A stretch of DNA of 64,000 bases, from positions 119,524,931 through 119,588,930 of the forward strand of contig OU015491.1 in NCBI GenBank assembly GCA_907164885.2. The letters are read 5' to 3'. The notes beneath the pieces were generated by a model. The model searched no databases, had not been told where the DNA came from, and was given only the letters and a program-made list of their open reading frames with translations. The translations under genes and the position numbers were made by a program. Position 1 is the first letter of the stretch. Each line of letters starts with the position of its first letter. Of the stretch, positions 1 to 11,884 are shown piece by piece. The DNA is from Dolomedes plantarius. Lineage: Eukaryota; Arthropoda; Arachnida; Araneae; Dolomedidae.

Positions 1-5
1 TAATA

Positions 6-56
6 GGTTTTTAGACAGTATCTTTTCATCAGCGGTGCCGATACTGTCTAAAAACC
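6..56. repeat. perfect 17-bp inverted repeat (hairpin)
   Basis: Positions 6-22 (GGTTTTTAGACAGTATC) are the exact reverse complement of 40-56, around a 17-nt loop. It lies on the 3' side of the minus-strand reverse transcriptase remnant, so it may be part of that element's untranslated end or a small foldback. The loop holds CTGATGA on the minus strand, but no matching GAAA box follows, so no ribozyme is called. Confidence 0.7.
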
Positions 57-59
57 AAT

Positions 60-117
60 GGATTGTTTCTAATAAGTATGATCTGAGCAATAAACATACT
101 TAGACACCGTACAATCC
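60..117. repeat. two-tier inverted repeat
   Basis: The outer arms GGATTGT (60-66) and ACAATCC (111-117) enclose the inner arms AAGTATG (74-80) and CATACTT (95-101). The result is a stem, internal loop, stem and loop. It sits next to the hairpin at 6-56 and may be a folded terminus of the retroelement. Its role is unknown. Confidence 0.5.
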
Positions 118-439
118 ATATGAAACAGAAGAAGGAATAATCAGTGGCTTTATCATAGATCACCAAACTCGGCGCCAGATAAAGTGAACGTTAAGTTTAG
201 GAGACCGCAAGAAGACTGACGTCACAAACATTGCAACCATGGTGCCTATGGATTCACATTAGCAGACTTACTTAGGATAATGTTTAATAGGATATAATAA
301 CATAAGTTAACTTAGACATTTATTATGACTAACAGTTATTTATAATTTTAATTACACTAGTTTTTATTCACTTTTTAGTAGTTATTTACTAACTTTAATC
401 ATTTAGTTTTTTATTACTAATTATTAGCAACAGAACATG

Positions 440-1399
440 CTATTCATTAAATCTAAAACAACCAATTATGTGATTAGAAAGACTATCAGGGTAATAATTA
501 CGTTTTAGCACTACTAACAAATCTTTTATATGCTTATGCCTATTGTTCTTAGAACATAGCCTATTTATTCTTACTAGTTGATTAACAATAATATTATTAA
601 ATACAGATTTATGTAAGCAAGTTAATTAACTTTGATATTTTAATATATTAAAGTCATATTCTGATGTTTTATCATAAAGATCAAAAGTAAAATAACTATG
701 AATATTTATTTTTATGTTTATATCTAAGAAGTTTACATTAAGTTTTTCTTGGCTACTTTGTACTAGTTCTAGATTAGGAGGATAAAAATTTAGAGCTATA
801 TTATTATTACTATTATTAATAACAATTATGTCATCTATATATATAAATATTTGGGAATTGCCATTAACAATATTATTAATATTATCAACTTCAAAAAAAT
901 GCAAATATAAATTGGCTAGCATACTGGAAGCATTTCCACGTTGTGGTACACCTTTAACCTGTAAGTATAAACTATTATTGTGTACTATATAATTATGTTT
1001 AGTTACTAACTCTAATAGCCTATTGAAATGAGTTTCTTTAAATTCTTTATTTAAGTATTGATTATGATTTTTTACTAAAGTTATTATTACCCAATTTAAA
1101 TCAATTATATTTATATTGTTGAATAAATCTTTGAAATAAAATGTGACTAGAGATTTACAATTATTTAATGTTTGTAGTTTTCTTACCAGACTTAAACTAT
1201 TATCAATTATTCCACAAACACAAGAAGTTATTACTTTATTTATTGATTTTAGGTAATTTAATAGTATTACACTTGCCTTAGTAGCATAAGTGTTGTGACC
1301 ACAGGTGACTGCTCTGAAAGCAATAGTTGTTTTATGAAACTTAGGAACTCAAGTAAGATAAGGAAAGTGAAAGTTATCTGCAGTTATACCTAGTAGTTT
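440..1399 (-). pseudogene. decayed reverse transcriptase, probably Penelope-like
   Basis: One minus-strand frame from about 1399 to 440 reads as a reverse transcriptase, broken by TGA at 1349-1351 and TAA at 626-628. In order I see VPKFHK (about 1331-1348), a fingers motif VTFYFKDLFNN matching the family's SFDVVSLFTN, then GVPQRGNASSMLANLYL (about 900-952), and the catalytic YIDD (about 830-841) followed by IIVINN. Beyond the TAA the same frame continues with HKSVFNNIIVNQLVRINRL and NYYPDSLSNHI, like the thumb of Penelope and related RTs, and ends at a stop at 440-442. The LANLYL/YIDD combination excludes an LTR-type RT. No GIY-YIG endonuclease is visible downstream. A related non-LTR family remains possible. 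Confidence 0.65.
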
Positions 1400-1498
1400 T
1401 TATTTTGCTATTATTTTCTTGTTAATTACACAGGTAGATTCTCTCAAAGGCTGAAACAGATCACAATTGTCTAATAGATTTTTTAAACATATAGCAAA

Positions 1499-1504
<6 letters not shown>

Positions 1505-1592
<88 letters not shown>
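1505..1592. repeat. (TA)44 microsatellite
   Basis: An uninterrupted TA dinucleotide run of 88 bp. The apparent open frames through it on both strands are just repeated Tyr-Ile codons. Confidence 0.98.
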
Positions 1593-1596
<4 letters not shown>

Positions 1597-3139
1597 CAAT
1601 TCTGTCTACATGCAATCTAATAAACGAGAGAGAACGCCAAACTGAGAACTCTATTCCACGCATTTTTCTCAACCTCCTTTTAGTATTTCAAAACGGAGGT
1701 TCTTGTTTTGTTCTTACCAGCACGGTGTTGGTCGAGCATATTTATTTTTTATACTATTGTTTTCTTAGGATAATATTCCTCAATTAAAAAAAAACTGTCT
1801 TATGTATCCTAACAATCCACCGATGTTTTTTTCCATGATAGCCATTGATAGTTTCCCACTTCCAGGAGCAGGCTTAGCGTCTTTAGAATTTAAAGTAAGA
1901 AACCTGGCGATATAATCAACGGAATAATGTGAAAAAAACATTACGATTTCATCCTTTTGAAATATAAGAACATATGTATCAAAAACTCTATAACTAATCC
2001 TATCCTTTGAAAAGAATAAGAATTAATTAAATATGTTAATAATGATTGGTATACATACATATCTCTTTTAGCAGAAATACAAATGTTAAGCCGTATCAAA
2101 TGTCCGAGTATAAAATAAAATTAACTGAATATAATCATTCGAATAGAACACAAATTTTGAATCGTTTTAATAAAAAAACTTGAGACAAACATGACTTTAT
2201 ACAGTTCAAATAGAAAATAATAATCGGTGAAATAAATTATTTGTCATACTATATGTAATCAATAGTATCATATTTCTTTGTTTTCGTAAAATAGCGCAAC
2301 AACTTTAATCAGTATGTATAAGATATGAAAGTATTACTTATAACAACTCGTTTTGAAGTACAGATAAAAATAAAAAGTATACATAAAAACAACAAAAAAA
2401 TGTAATTTTTCTTTGATAATTACTTTTTAACCAGAAGTAACGTAATATTTCATATTTTGTTGTTCATTATAGTTGTAAGATTTATTTACGTGTATTTTTT
2501 AGTCTCGTTCGGCCCAAAGCAAATCGATAGGCAAATAATACAAGAGATTTTAACAGTATTTTATTTACTGGGCTGGAAATCTTGGAAGATTTATGATGCC
2601 ACTATGGTATTTGATAAGTAATCGAAGATTTTTACGTGCCATAAAAATTGTTCGAACAATGAGTGGCTTTTACATTTATCTCTTCTTACAACTATATCCG
2701 CTTCCTGAAAGAATTTACTAAGCATTATAGAAAAATGTACTTTTTCTTTGTTCTAGTAGTATTCGAAACCGAAAAAATATATCCTCCAGGATAGTAATAG
2801 AAACAGAAAAATTCTAAATTTTATCTCAATACATAAATAGCGCACGTCATATCACATATATTATATACGTACAAATATCATTTTACGTACTATCGTATTA
2901 TATAGTTGAATACTGCTATATTATCCATGACTAATATAGACGTTTTACGTTTTAAAACGCCGATTCAATTCTTCAGACAGTCAGTTTGGCAGTGATTGAC
3001 AGTGGTTTGACAGCGACCAGTCACCTACCAATCCTGTCACAGACACTGAAATTGCGAAATTGCGACCACACAATCTAGTATCTCTGTGACCATGAAGTTA
3101 TTTTCTGCTGTTAAGTTATAATGACAACCTGTCTCCAAC
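1593..3139. other. AT-rich stretch without recognisable feature
   Basis: I see no open frame with protein-like composition, no inverted termini and no RNA-like fold here. The 2960-3140 part is less AT-rich and leads into the degenerate repeat downstream. Confidence 0.5.
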
Positions 3140-3430
3140 CAGACGCCATGGGACTTCCCATGGAAGTAAAAGTGACTTCACAACGAAGACACACTTAATC
3201 CGCCGCGTATCCCTAGGTCTTCGTTGTAGTGCATATTGTGTGTACGTCTTCGTAGTGTGACGTGTATATATACTCCTTGTATACGTCTTCACAGAGTGAT
3301 TTCAACTTGTATTTCATGTATATGTCTTTGTAGTGTGACTTCGATGCATTTTTAATAAGGATGTCTTCTAGTATCACGTGGATGTGTACTTCATTTGTAC
3401 ATATCTTCGTAGTGTCACTTCATCCCGTAA
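3140..3430. repeat. degenerate minisatellite
   Basis: A motif close to GTCTTCGTAGTGTGAC recurs about every 50 bp (near 3215, 3246, 3285, 3323, 3362 and 3403) with heavy divergence. Each unit is preceded by GTATA- or GTACA-like sequence. It appears to be an old tandem array. No coding frame runs through it. Confidence 0.6.
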
Positions 3431-6189
3431 CAGGAAACTGATAACTTTGCGACATTAATATCTTCTCACGGTACAATGAGGGATCTTAAAAAATCCATGG
3501 AAAACGTATTATATATATATATTAATTAAAAATAAGCGTTTATTAAGTTGATATTTTGTTTTCAAATTTATCACGTATTTAAATTTTTATTTGATTTTTT
3601 TAGATTAAAAAAATAGTTTTTATTGTCTTTTTTTACTTTATTTTTATTTATTATATTTTACCTTTATTATTATTATTAATATTCTCTATTTGGTATCTTT
3701 TTAATTCCCAAATAATAAAATAGAAAAAAGCTAAAATAATTGGTAATCCTTTTTTGTGGATATTACTGAAATATATAACAGAGAAATGTAACATTTTGAA
3801 AGGAGCCACAAATTTCTTCAAAGAGAATTAACTGTAAATTAAAGCCTTCACATCTATTTTTTTATAAGATCTTTTTTCCTCATTTCTTGAAGCCTGAATT
3901 CCGATATCTAATTAGGAAACTCTCTTATAATATGCATGCATGCATACTCCCACTCACTTATGTAAATATATGCACCTCTCTCTTTTCATTTCACAACCTT
4001 TCACTAAAAAGTTTCCTAAAATAATCAATCAATTCTACTTTTTCTCCGTTAGCATCTTCGTTAGCATCTTTAATTGAAACTGAGTACTGGAAAATTTTAG
4101 AGAGAAACTTACAGAAAAATATAAACTTATGTGTTCTGACAACGTAATAAGACAAAATTCTATAAAATTGTTGTCTCATCTTGCAATGGTAGAACCATTA
4201 CTACGTTATGAAATTTGCCATAACTGGTTATTTAAACTGTAGTGACAAGAAACATAAAGCTTAAACAAATCAACATTTTTCTCTTAAAACATTCATAATA
4301 ACATAAAGTTATAAAAAATAAAATATTTAGTCTTAGTATGATGAATATTCAAAGAAATGATTTAAATATTCCAGTCGATATAGAAAATAATTTTCTAAAA
4401 CAATGCATTATAAATTTATTCTTAATCACACTTTACGGCCTAAGTATAACAAATGATTCAAACGTTGAAGAAAACTTTAGTTTCTTTTTTTATTAGTTTT
4501 ACAGATTAAACAGACAATAATAAAATATATATCTTACAATCTTAGTCTCTTGAAATAATATTTAAAAAATATTTTGTCTATTTAAACTGCTTAATACTTG
4601 TACTAAATTACTGGAATCTCTAAATCTTAAAGTGCAGTTTAATTGACCTGCGTTTTTCCATTTATTTACATATATATTAATTTATTTATAAAATTTGAGT
4701 CATAAGACAGTAAGGTTTAATAAAACTTAATAACCAAGATTCTGAATAAATATCAAAACTTGGTAAAAATTTACTAAATTTACTTTAATATCCATAAGTA
4801 AAAAATTTTTATGTATTTTATGTATCTTATATACAAATATATAAAACATATAGGTGGTGAAAATTTTAATCATTCATGTGATTTTTATAAGAAATTATTT
4901 AAGGGATAGTAAATAAATTAAGATATAGTTTATAGTGTAATAAAATGTTAATCTAACGCAGAAATAAATCATTTTTATTTTAACATTCGGGGAAAATATA
5001 TAAATTCTGAATTTAACACGTAGGCTTGAATTCTAAGCGGTATAATGAATGCGATTCTTTATTCTTAGCATACAAATAAGTTCAGCATACATGTCTTCGA
5101 AAATCCTTACATTTCCATCCAATTTCTAATTCAAATGCCAAGAAAATGGGTCGCATTTTTGGGGAACGTAATAGCCTTTCGTAATTATCCTCTGCTGTGA
5201 TTTAAATGTGCAAATGCGGTACAAATATTTTCTTACGTGAAAGGCGAAACTTCTACTGTTTCATTTTCGTTAAAAAGAGGAACAGCGCCACTGTTTCTAA
5301 AAAAAATTACCAACTTGTGTGTTTTAAAATAAATATCTCATTATTGATTCAGTTAAAAAAAAGTATGAAATGGTTAATTGAAAGCTCCTAAAATGTTTCA
5401 GAAAAAACACCAATTTTGGAAAGTGTGCATTGAAAGTATATGTTTCATTACAAGAAAAAGTAATCAAGCTTCGTTTTATAGACGTGTAAGAAAGAATTAT
5501 GAAGCCAAATTTAATTAAAAGAGAAACTCAATATGTTTGCTCCTATGTATTCGGTTTCTACGATTTTTAATAATCGTGTAACAAAGAATGTTTCATTACA
5601 TAACAGAGAAGTGACAATACCTTGTTAGAAAATATATCTTTTACCTTTTTTAAGCTTTTTTATTGAAATATTGCAATGTGATTTTACAGATCTTTGAAAG
5701 ATTCCATATTCAAAATTACATTAAACAAAGTGCACAAAAAGAAAAAAAATGAAATCAGCGAGCACAAATACCTTTTTCTATTCTTTGTGACAGTGCGATG
5801 TATCAAATTATTTCATCTCTGTTGATTTTTTTTTGCCATATTGTTTATACCATGTTATACGTAAGATATACGCATAATTGAACAGTCATATCATTGAAAC
5901 TTTAGAGATTAACACATTTCTTTAAATAGCTTTTATTGGTATTCTTCCACTCAAAATCTAAAATGAAAATCACTGTATTTATCAGTAATCTGCAATTTTC
6001 GTAAAACTAAGTTCTTATTTGAATTAATTAAACATACTATTCATTGAAGAAAAGAAAAGATTTAAGACTTTTCATGAACCTTCTTTGTCGGAAATATTCG
6101 GTAAGTGCAGGTCTTATTCGTTGGGAGTAGATTAAGGGACCAATTCGGCCTAAACATAATTAGAGAAATTCCGGAATAGCAAATTTTTT
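3431..6189. other. AT-rich stretch without recognisable feature
   Basis: Very AT-rich, with long A and T runs. The short open frames (for example 3991-4179 minus and 5206-5391 plus) have no recognisable domain and biased composition. No repeat termini were found. Confidence 0.5.
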
Positions 6190-6285
6190 CCCACCAGCGT
6201 ACTCATCGGTTATGCCTTAGCAAAGAGCACATCATGAGCGCGAAAGCTATGTCCAAGGCTACCTGTACGCTGAATATGCATATTT
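6190..6285 (+). repeat. dispersed repeat, copy 1 (partner near 40085)
   Basis: The block beginning GCGTACTCATCGGTTATGCC resembles 40089-40160, which begins GCGTACTTATCGTTTATGCC, and both continue through CTTAGCAAAG/CTTGCTAAGA and GCGAAA. The orientation is the same. The family is unidentified; the partner lies inside the minisatellite-rich block near 40 kb. Confidence 0.55.
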
Positions 6286-6590
6286 TTATTTTAAATGCCG
6301 TCTCTTTGACACGATTTATGCATTTAGTCATAATGAGCTTGGTAAAAGATTTCATCTCATGAACACTTAACCAAATGCCAGGCTACCTCGAAAGGATAAC
6401 GCAAATTATATATTCAAAAACACAAGTCTTCTTATGAGAAATTTGGTATCAGGTAAAATAGCTTTTCTGTGACTGGATTCTTTCAGATTATAGAGCAGAG
6501 AATTTTTTACTCATGTTTTATTTTTGTATGCTTCATTCTTATACCAGAAACTTTTATGAAAGAATACATTTTGGGGATAAATAAAAATAA

Positions 6591-6595
<5 letters not shown>

Positions 6596-6676
<81 letters not shown>
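6596..6676. repeat. (TA)n microsatellite
   Basis: An uninterrupted TA run of about 81 bp. The short open frame across it is an artefact. Confidence 0.98.
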
Positions 6677-6680
<4 letters not shown>

Positions 6681-7829
6681 AGTTAATTATTATGCTAAAA
6701 GAAATAATTAAGTATCTTTCCATCGGCATAATCATGTTTTTATTTTATTTTCCTTAGAATCACTGTTGGTCGTTATAAAGTAACTTTTTTTTCATAAAAT
6801 ACAATTCAGTTTTAATATTATTTGAATCAATCAAATCTTAGATTTAAAAATATTTGTATTTGATGAAATTTTGTGATAACATATTGGATAAAGTAAAACC
6901 AAAATACCTCGGTAATCATGATATGGGATTTTTAAAGGTACATAAAAAAAATGAAGAACAAATCTATCACGTTCGGTTACATACATTTGTTTTATTACAG
7001 ATTGTACATTACTTTTTAACCAACAAATGCATCTAATCATTGCAACGAAAGTATCTTTATCTGTGTTAGTCAACGTATAAAGTAAATCTTTGTATTACTG
7101 AACAGCAACATCATTTCCTGCGTCTACGGATTGGCTTAAAGGCAACAACACAGCAGATATGTACGTGCTTGGAAAGCAATTATTTAGTTCCAATAGAGAT
7201 AAAAAACATATCAAATGTCGCATTGCACTGAGTTAATGACGTTTGGATAAAGGAGTAATACTTTGCTAACTTATTTTCATTTGGTAGTAAAATGTATGTG
7301 TTTCGTATATACATCGTATAATAAGAATTAACATAATTAAAGTGAGTTAATATTTAGTAATATCCAAACACCTAATTTATATCCGATCACAGGCTTATTA
7401 TTGTATAAAATAAGAAAAAGTCCTTATCTACACACACATAGACACACGTCTGTGACGTTGAATTCGGGTTTTTAAAACAGAATGAGGCCCCAGATAGCCT
7501 ATCAGTAGCACGTCAAACGGTACTAAAGGGTAATACAACTTCTATTTCGCATTCGTAAGTGTTTGATCTTAATGAATATCTGAAGGTTTCTTACCAGTCA
7601 GACGGTAATGAGTCAATCCAAACTTATGCTTTTTATCCAGGTTTTATTTACAAACACAACAACAAGAAAAATAGAATAGGACATCGTGGTTTATCGCCTC
7701 GTTCACAGGACAAGTTCTAACTACTTACATAAAAGCATCAATTGCATGTCAGAGTGCACGCAGCGCCCTCTGGTCAGCATTTGAGTTTCAGATCAAAGTC
7801 CAACAAGCGCCGTTAATATCTTCGTGTCT
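6677..7829. other. no recognisable gene
   Basis: AT-rich with short spurious frames. From about 7440 to 7829 the base composition is more balanced, including a GCGCCCTCTGG motif near 7762 of the kind seen in arthropod transposons, but no termini or coding frame could be defined. Confidence 0.4.
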
Positions 7830-8066
7830 TGGCCGGATATGGGCACATTAAATCCGTAGAACGGATAGTTCTTTTATGAGGTCATTGGATGGGAAATGTA
7901 CGATCCCCCCAGACGCTCAGTCAAAATTGTGGTGGCACCTAGCTAAGTCGAACTCCGACCCTTGACGGGCCATTATAAACTGGAGCAACAATTCTAGGCC
8001 CGAAGTCTGTATAGACCTGGTCTGCCAGCCAGGGAGATTTATGAATAACAACAACAAAACAGAATG
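7830..8066 (+). repeat. SINE-like retroposon, CAA-tailed
   Basis: Homologous to 18285-18595. Both share a GG(T)ATGGRCAC head-like block, a GATSATCAGTCA-like block before a GTGGTGGCACC/GTGGTGCCATT block, and end with ACCTGGT followed by an (AAC)n-rich tail (AACAACAACAAAAC here). The shared internal blocks and tail suggest a short interspersed element. The 5' end is approximate and no target duplication was established. Confidence 0.5.
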
Positions 8067-8261
8067 GGTTGAGAATTATCATATACAGTAACCACCGCTT
8101 ATTGTGATCAGTGGCTATAAGAATCAACCGTTTATAAGAATCAATATCGCAAAAACAAAAAAAAATGTATTATTTCCATGTTAAAATTTTCGCTTTAAAG
8201 AATCAATCCACCTGTTTTAAGAATCAGCTTACACTCTTCGCTTTCCTTCCACTTTTCCGCC

Positions 8262-8310
8262 AAGTCGCTGGCATCCGTAGCAGAGTATGTGGGTTCGAGT
8301 CCCACTACTG
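8262..8310 (+). other. tRNA-like T-arm fragment
   Basis: GTGGGTTCGAGTCCCAC (about 8288-8304) forms a perfect 5-bp T-stem around TTCGAGT, a good B-box. The acceptor and anticodon arms do not fold well, so this looks like a tRNA or SINE-head relic inside the pogo-like element rather than a working tRNA gene. Confidence 0.45.
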
Positions 8311-8315
8311 GCATG

Positions 8316-8396
8316 GACGTCTGTAGCCTTTAAGCGTCTGTAGCCTAAATCGGACTGTAGCCTTTAAGGACGTCTGTAGCCTGAATTGGCTTTAAG
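8316..8396 (+). repeat. short tandem repeat GTCTGTAGCC
   Basis: GTCTGTAGCC(TTTAAG) or a close variant occurs four times within about 80 bp. It directly follows the tRNA-like fragment. Confidence 0.7.
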
Positions 8397-8839
8397 TAGT
8401 AATTCTCGGTCAAATTAGCCCTCGTGTGGCAGAAGTTGACCATAGCTCTCCAAACCAAAACTTTTATTTTTATAAAAAAGCCACTTAAACCCTCAAAAGA
8501 CGCAAAGTTCTTTCTTTACTTTTTAAAAAGAATGACTGATAAGACGCTGGGATGGAATACAGTCGTAAAATGCATCCCTTTCTTTGATAGACATCACATC
8601 AGTTTCCCCGTAAACGCTTTAGCTAAAAACTGTCCTATTATCTTGTCCCAGGGGCATCTCTGCCCCTTCAGATAATTAATGTAAATTAAAGAGTATTTTA
8701 AATTATCTAATATATGTATATGTGTGCGTGTGTATGTGCGTGCGTCCCAAAACCTAAGTTTCGGCTATAAGAATCAACCGCTTATAAGAATCAAAAACAG
8801 TAACAACAAACGTGATTCTTATAAGCAAAAATCACTGTA

Positions 8840-10296
8840 TATTCAAAACATATTCAAGTTAAACTCACAAAGAAGAATTCCTCCTTTTATTTTAAGTTTG
8901 AACTGAAATATTGGGATTGTCTTTTGTCTGAAGCTCTGATACACAACAATGTATCATTGAAACTAATCTTATTGTTTTATGGCCTATAAGAGTCATGATA
9001 AGATAAGCGCCATTTTAAAGGCCTGTTTAAGAAAAGACATAAATTAAGACATGAAATAAGTTAACTTTACGTTTGTTAGGATTGTTGTATTCGCTTACTG
9101 GTAAAAATATAATTAGATATATTGTTCACATCTCAGTGCAACAATACGACTAAATTTTTAAACCCTTCACTAAAGTTCCCAAGTTTAATAAAACGTCTTT
9201 TTGGGGGTTTTAAAGAAAATTTTTTAAAAAGCCCTGCAATTTTGTCTCATCATTTACAACATAAATTTATATTGTATTGCTGCAATCAATAGATAAAATA
9301 TTTTATTTAAATTAAGAAGATTAATGCAAAAAATAATAAACACATGTTTTAAGAGAACCAGTACAAAGAAAGGTACCCATTATTACCTTTCATTTAAATA
9401 TATAAAGAGTAGATCAAATATCTACGCACGTAAGAGTTATAAGTTACACGGTTTTCTAAAATTTTAATATAAAGGTTAAATGTACATTTAGAGCAATATT
9501 TTTTTTATCCTGCATATAAATAGACATCAAAAGGAAATACGTTTCGAAACATTCCGTGCTACTAGAACAACATAAAAAATAAAAACAAAGTAATATAGAA
9601 AGCAGATTGTTTAATTTAAAATTTTGAAAGGAAAAAAAATTGATCATTCTATGTCCAAATTAAGAAAATAAATTAGAATTACTTTGCAGTTAGAAAAAAT
9701 TATTCTTTTAAATGGTTAGGATCCTCATTTTTGTTTTCCATAATTTTTCACTATTTATTTATGTATAATATTTGGAGTTTTAACGCTAGAATATCCCCAA
9801 CATTCAAAATGACTTGTTTGAACACTGATAGTATTGGGTATATCCTTACTATTCTGGTTGCATTAAAATTAAAACATACAACTCAATTTTACATGAAATG
9901 ACGAAAGTTGTACTATAATGCAACAACCATACATACTAAGTAGAGTTAATGCTCACCTTTCATGGTAATACTCGTCCTCGACAAATCCTTTGATTCAGAA
10001 AACAACTCTTTACCACACAGCGAACTTCTATTAAATAACGTGAGAATTTTTAAAGACAATAAAAACCTGAGTTACTTTAAAACACACATGCAAGCATTTG
10101 CCTAATAGTCATCTATACTTAATTATGGGTAATTCACTTTGTGCTTCGTCGTCAATTACCAGAAACCTCCTTACTTTATGTCTGTAATACATTTGAAACA
10201 GGATCTTGTAAGTATTCTTTAATGACTTTCTTAATATTGCGAGTTATTTATCCAAATTTTCAGTACCGCAAAATTTGGCTAAAGAATTCGCAATTG
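8840..10296. other. AT-rich stretch without recognisable feature
   Basis: No coding potential, termini or RNA signature seen. Confidence 0.5.
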
Positions 10297-11110
10297 TGTT
10301 TTTTTAATTAAAACGTTGCATGGATCAGTTTTAAAACTTTTAAGTATTAATAAAAGGTTGCTTAATGTTTCACTTAGCTATTAAATACTAAGCAGAAATG
10401 TAAGTTATAGAGAATAACACTTCTACCCTAGCTTTGAGTACGTATATCTTGAAGTGGCACTCTAAATAATTTCATTCAAACTCAGTTCTTACATAAAGCA
10501 TACGTACTACTAGTACGAGATATATATAGCATTCATGCAAGGGAAATACAATTCAAAATATTCACTTGTATAAATACTCATTCAAGAAAAAAAAACTTTG
10601 CAGTAATCACAAATACTTTGCAAGTCAACCAGCAGTGCTGCCACATAACTTTGGGCCTAACAAGAACTCGCGTAGGTTTGAAGCAACCTAGCTATGCCTC
10701 GAGCGGCTGCTCGCAAATCTCAACTATTATTAAACCAGATTCTAAGCCTAGCTCCAGCTCGATACTTCGTTTCGCCAGCACTACTCCTCCTTTCACTTCC
10801 TCTCATTTCCTCAACACTTCGACGTTCACCCTTCCTAGCTCCTTCCTTCTTTTCATCTAGCTGTTTGATATTTATACCAACTGCGTATGCCGTAATTAGC
10901 ATATCCTAAGCGGCTTCTTTAACTTTATACACTTAAAAGTTCGATTATTGTGAATCGAATCTTATGTAAACCTTACAAAGTAACATAAAGATAAAGACAT
11001 AAAATATGCCGTTTAATGATAGTCATCATTTTTCACTTTTTTTGTAAAAGAAAGGTTAAAACTATTCCCATTTTCATAGTGAAAACAAGTTATGAAAGGT
11101 GTTCCTGGTC
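10297..11110. repeat. duplicated segment, copy 1 (filled by solo LTR)
   Basis: 10297-10405 matches 11885-11995 and 10978-11110 matches 11996-12070 plus 12617-12680. The shared text includes AAAAGGTTGCTTAATGTTTC and ATAGTCATCATTTTTCACTT. Copy 1 is interrupted only by the solo LTR at 10406-10977. Copy 2 has no LTR at that point but a different insertion further on. Confidence 0.85.
10406..10977 (-). mobile_element. solo LTR of a gypsy-like element
   Basis: Read on the minus strand this 572-bp block is homologous to the LTR at 62265-62704: it starts TGTAAGGTTTACATAAGATT and ends ATTCTCTATA. Conserved landmarks include ATTCGATTCACAA, GATATGCTAATT, GGTATAAATA (the TATA box, about 10869-10878) and GTGGCAGCACTGCTGG. 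A 4-bp target duplication AAGT flanks it (10402-10405 and 10978-10981). The paralogous site at 11985-12002 (AAATGCAAGTAACATAAAG) is the unoccupied target with one AAGT. The internal region was lost, presumably by recombination between LTRs. Open frames inside it are spurious. Confidence 0.9.
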
Positions 11111-11884
11111 TTACCACCAAGATACATGAAACTAGCCTCAATACATGAAGAATTTTCCTCATTTCTATGCACTGAAAGTAAGTGTAATTTCAATCACATT
11201 ACACAGAAAAGTAACTCTAGTATGTCCGTGATACAGGCATAAAAAATAAGAAAAAACCGAAAAAAGATGTATAATAATAATCAAAGCTGTTTGTTATCTC
11301 TTGTTCCTAGAAAGTTTTTATGAAGGGAACCACTTTTCATTCTCTTCCAACAAAATTTTTTTTTTCAATTAGAATCATAAAGAACGTAAAAAAACTTAAG
11401 TGCAATAAAGGATAAAGCACTATAAAAAATTCCTGAAAGAACAGAAATTTTCAGATAAATTATTCCGTTCATGAATAATGAAACGTACATATAGTACACA
11501 ATAACTGTATTTCTAATTAAAATATAAAAACTCATTTTAATCTCATAAATAATCTTTGAATACATCAGAAAAGAAAACTCATCACGATAAGATATGATTT
11601 ATCTTAGTTTCGTTAATGTTGATTACAAATGACCTTTAATTGCATTTCGAAATAAAGCAAGTTGTTTTTATATCTCATAATATTATTTTTAAAACGCATT
11701 GTAATGTTGTTTGCAAACATTATGAATAGTTCATTGGTAATAAAAAATATAAGCGCTTTTAATGGCATTAATTTTTTTTCCTGGATCTTCATAATACGTA
11801 TATGAAAGAATAATAATGCTTTTTTTCTATGTAGCAAGGAATATGTCTATATAACATGCATTTCTATGAGATTATTATAAATAT
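11111..11884. other. spacer between duplicated segments
   Basis: AT-rich DNA separating the two copies of the duplicated segment. Short minus-strand frames (11365-11565 and 11613-11837) have no recognisable domain. Confidence 0.4.

Larger units (their letters stand above)
8086..8837. mobile_element. pogo/Tigger-like TA-flanked element (non-autonomous)
   Basis: The left end CAGTAACCACCGCTTATTGT and the right end, read on the minus strand as CAGTGATTTTTGCTTATAAG, are related inverted termini. Both start CAGT and contain a GCTTAT core, with TATAAGAATCA close by. Each is flanked by TA (8084-8085 and 8838-8839), as for pogo-group elements. The TATAAGAATCA motif is repeated inside near both ends. 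No transposase motif is visible in the 752 bp, so this is a deletion derivative or MITE. The 83-residue open frame at 8424-8675 is not recognised. Confidence 0.6.

Noticed and set aside
6..56. Hammerhead ribozyme on the minus strand (CTGATGA at 25-31)
   Set aside because: The required stem II followed by GAAA and a matching cleavage-site arm are not present.
1467..1787. Open frames through the TA repeats (also 6469-6711, 20720-20953, 24258-24740)
   Set aside because: They consist of Tyr-Ile repeats made by the (TA)n tract.
10618..10909. Short serine-rich frames on both strands
   Set aside because: They lie wholly inside the solo LTR and have no relation to the element's proteins.
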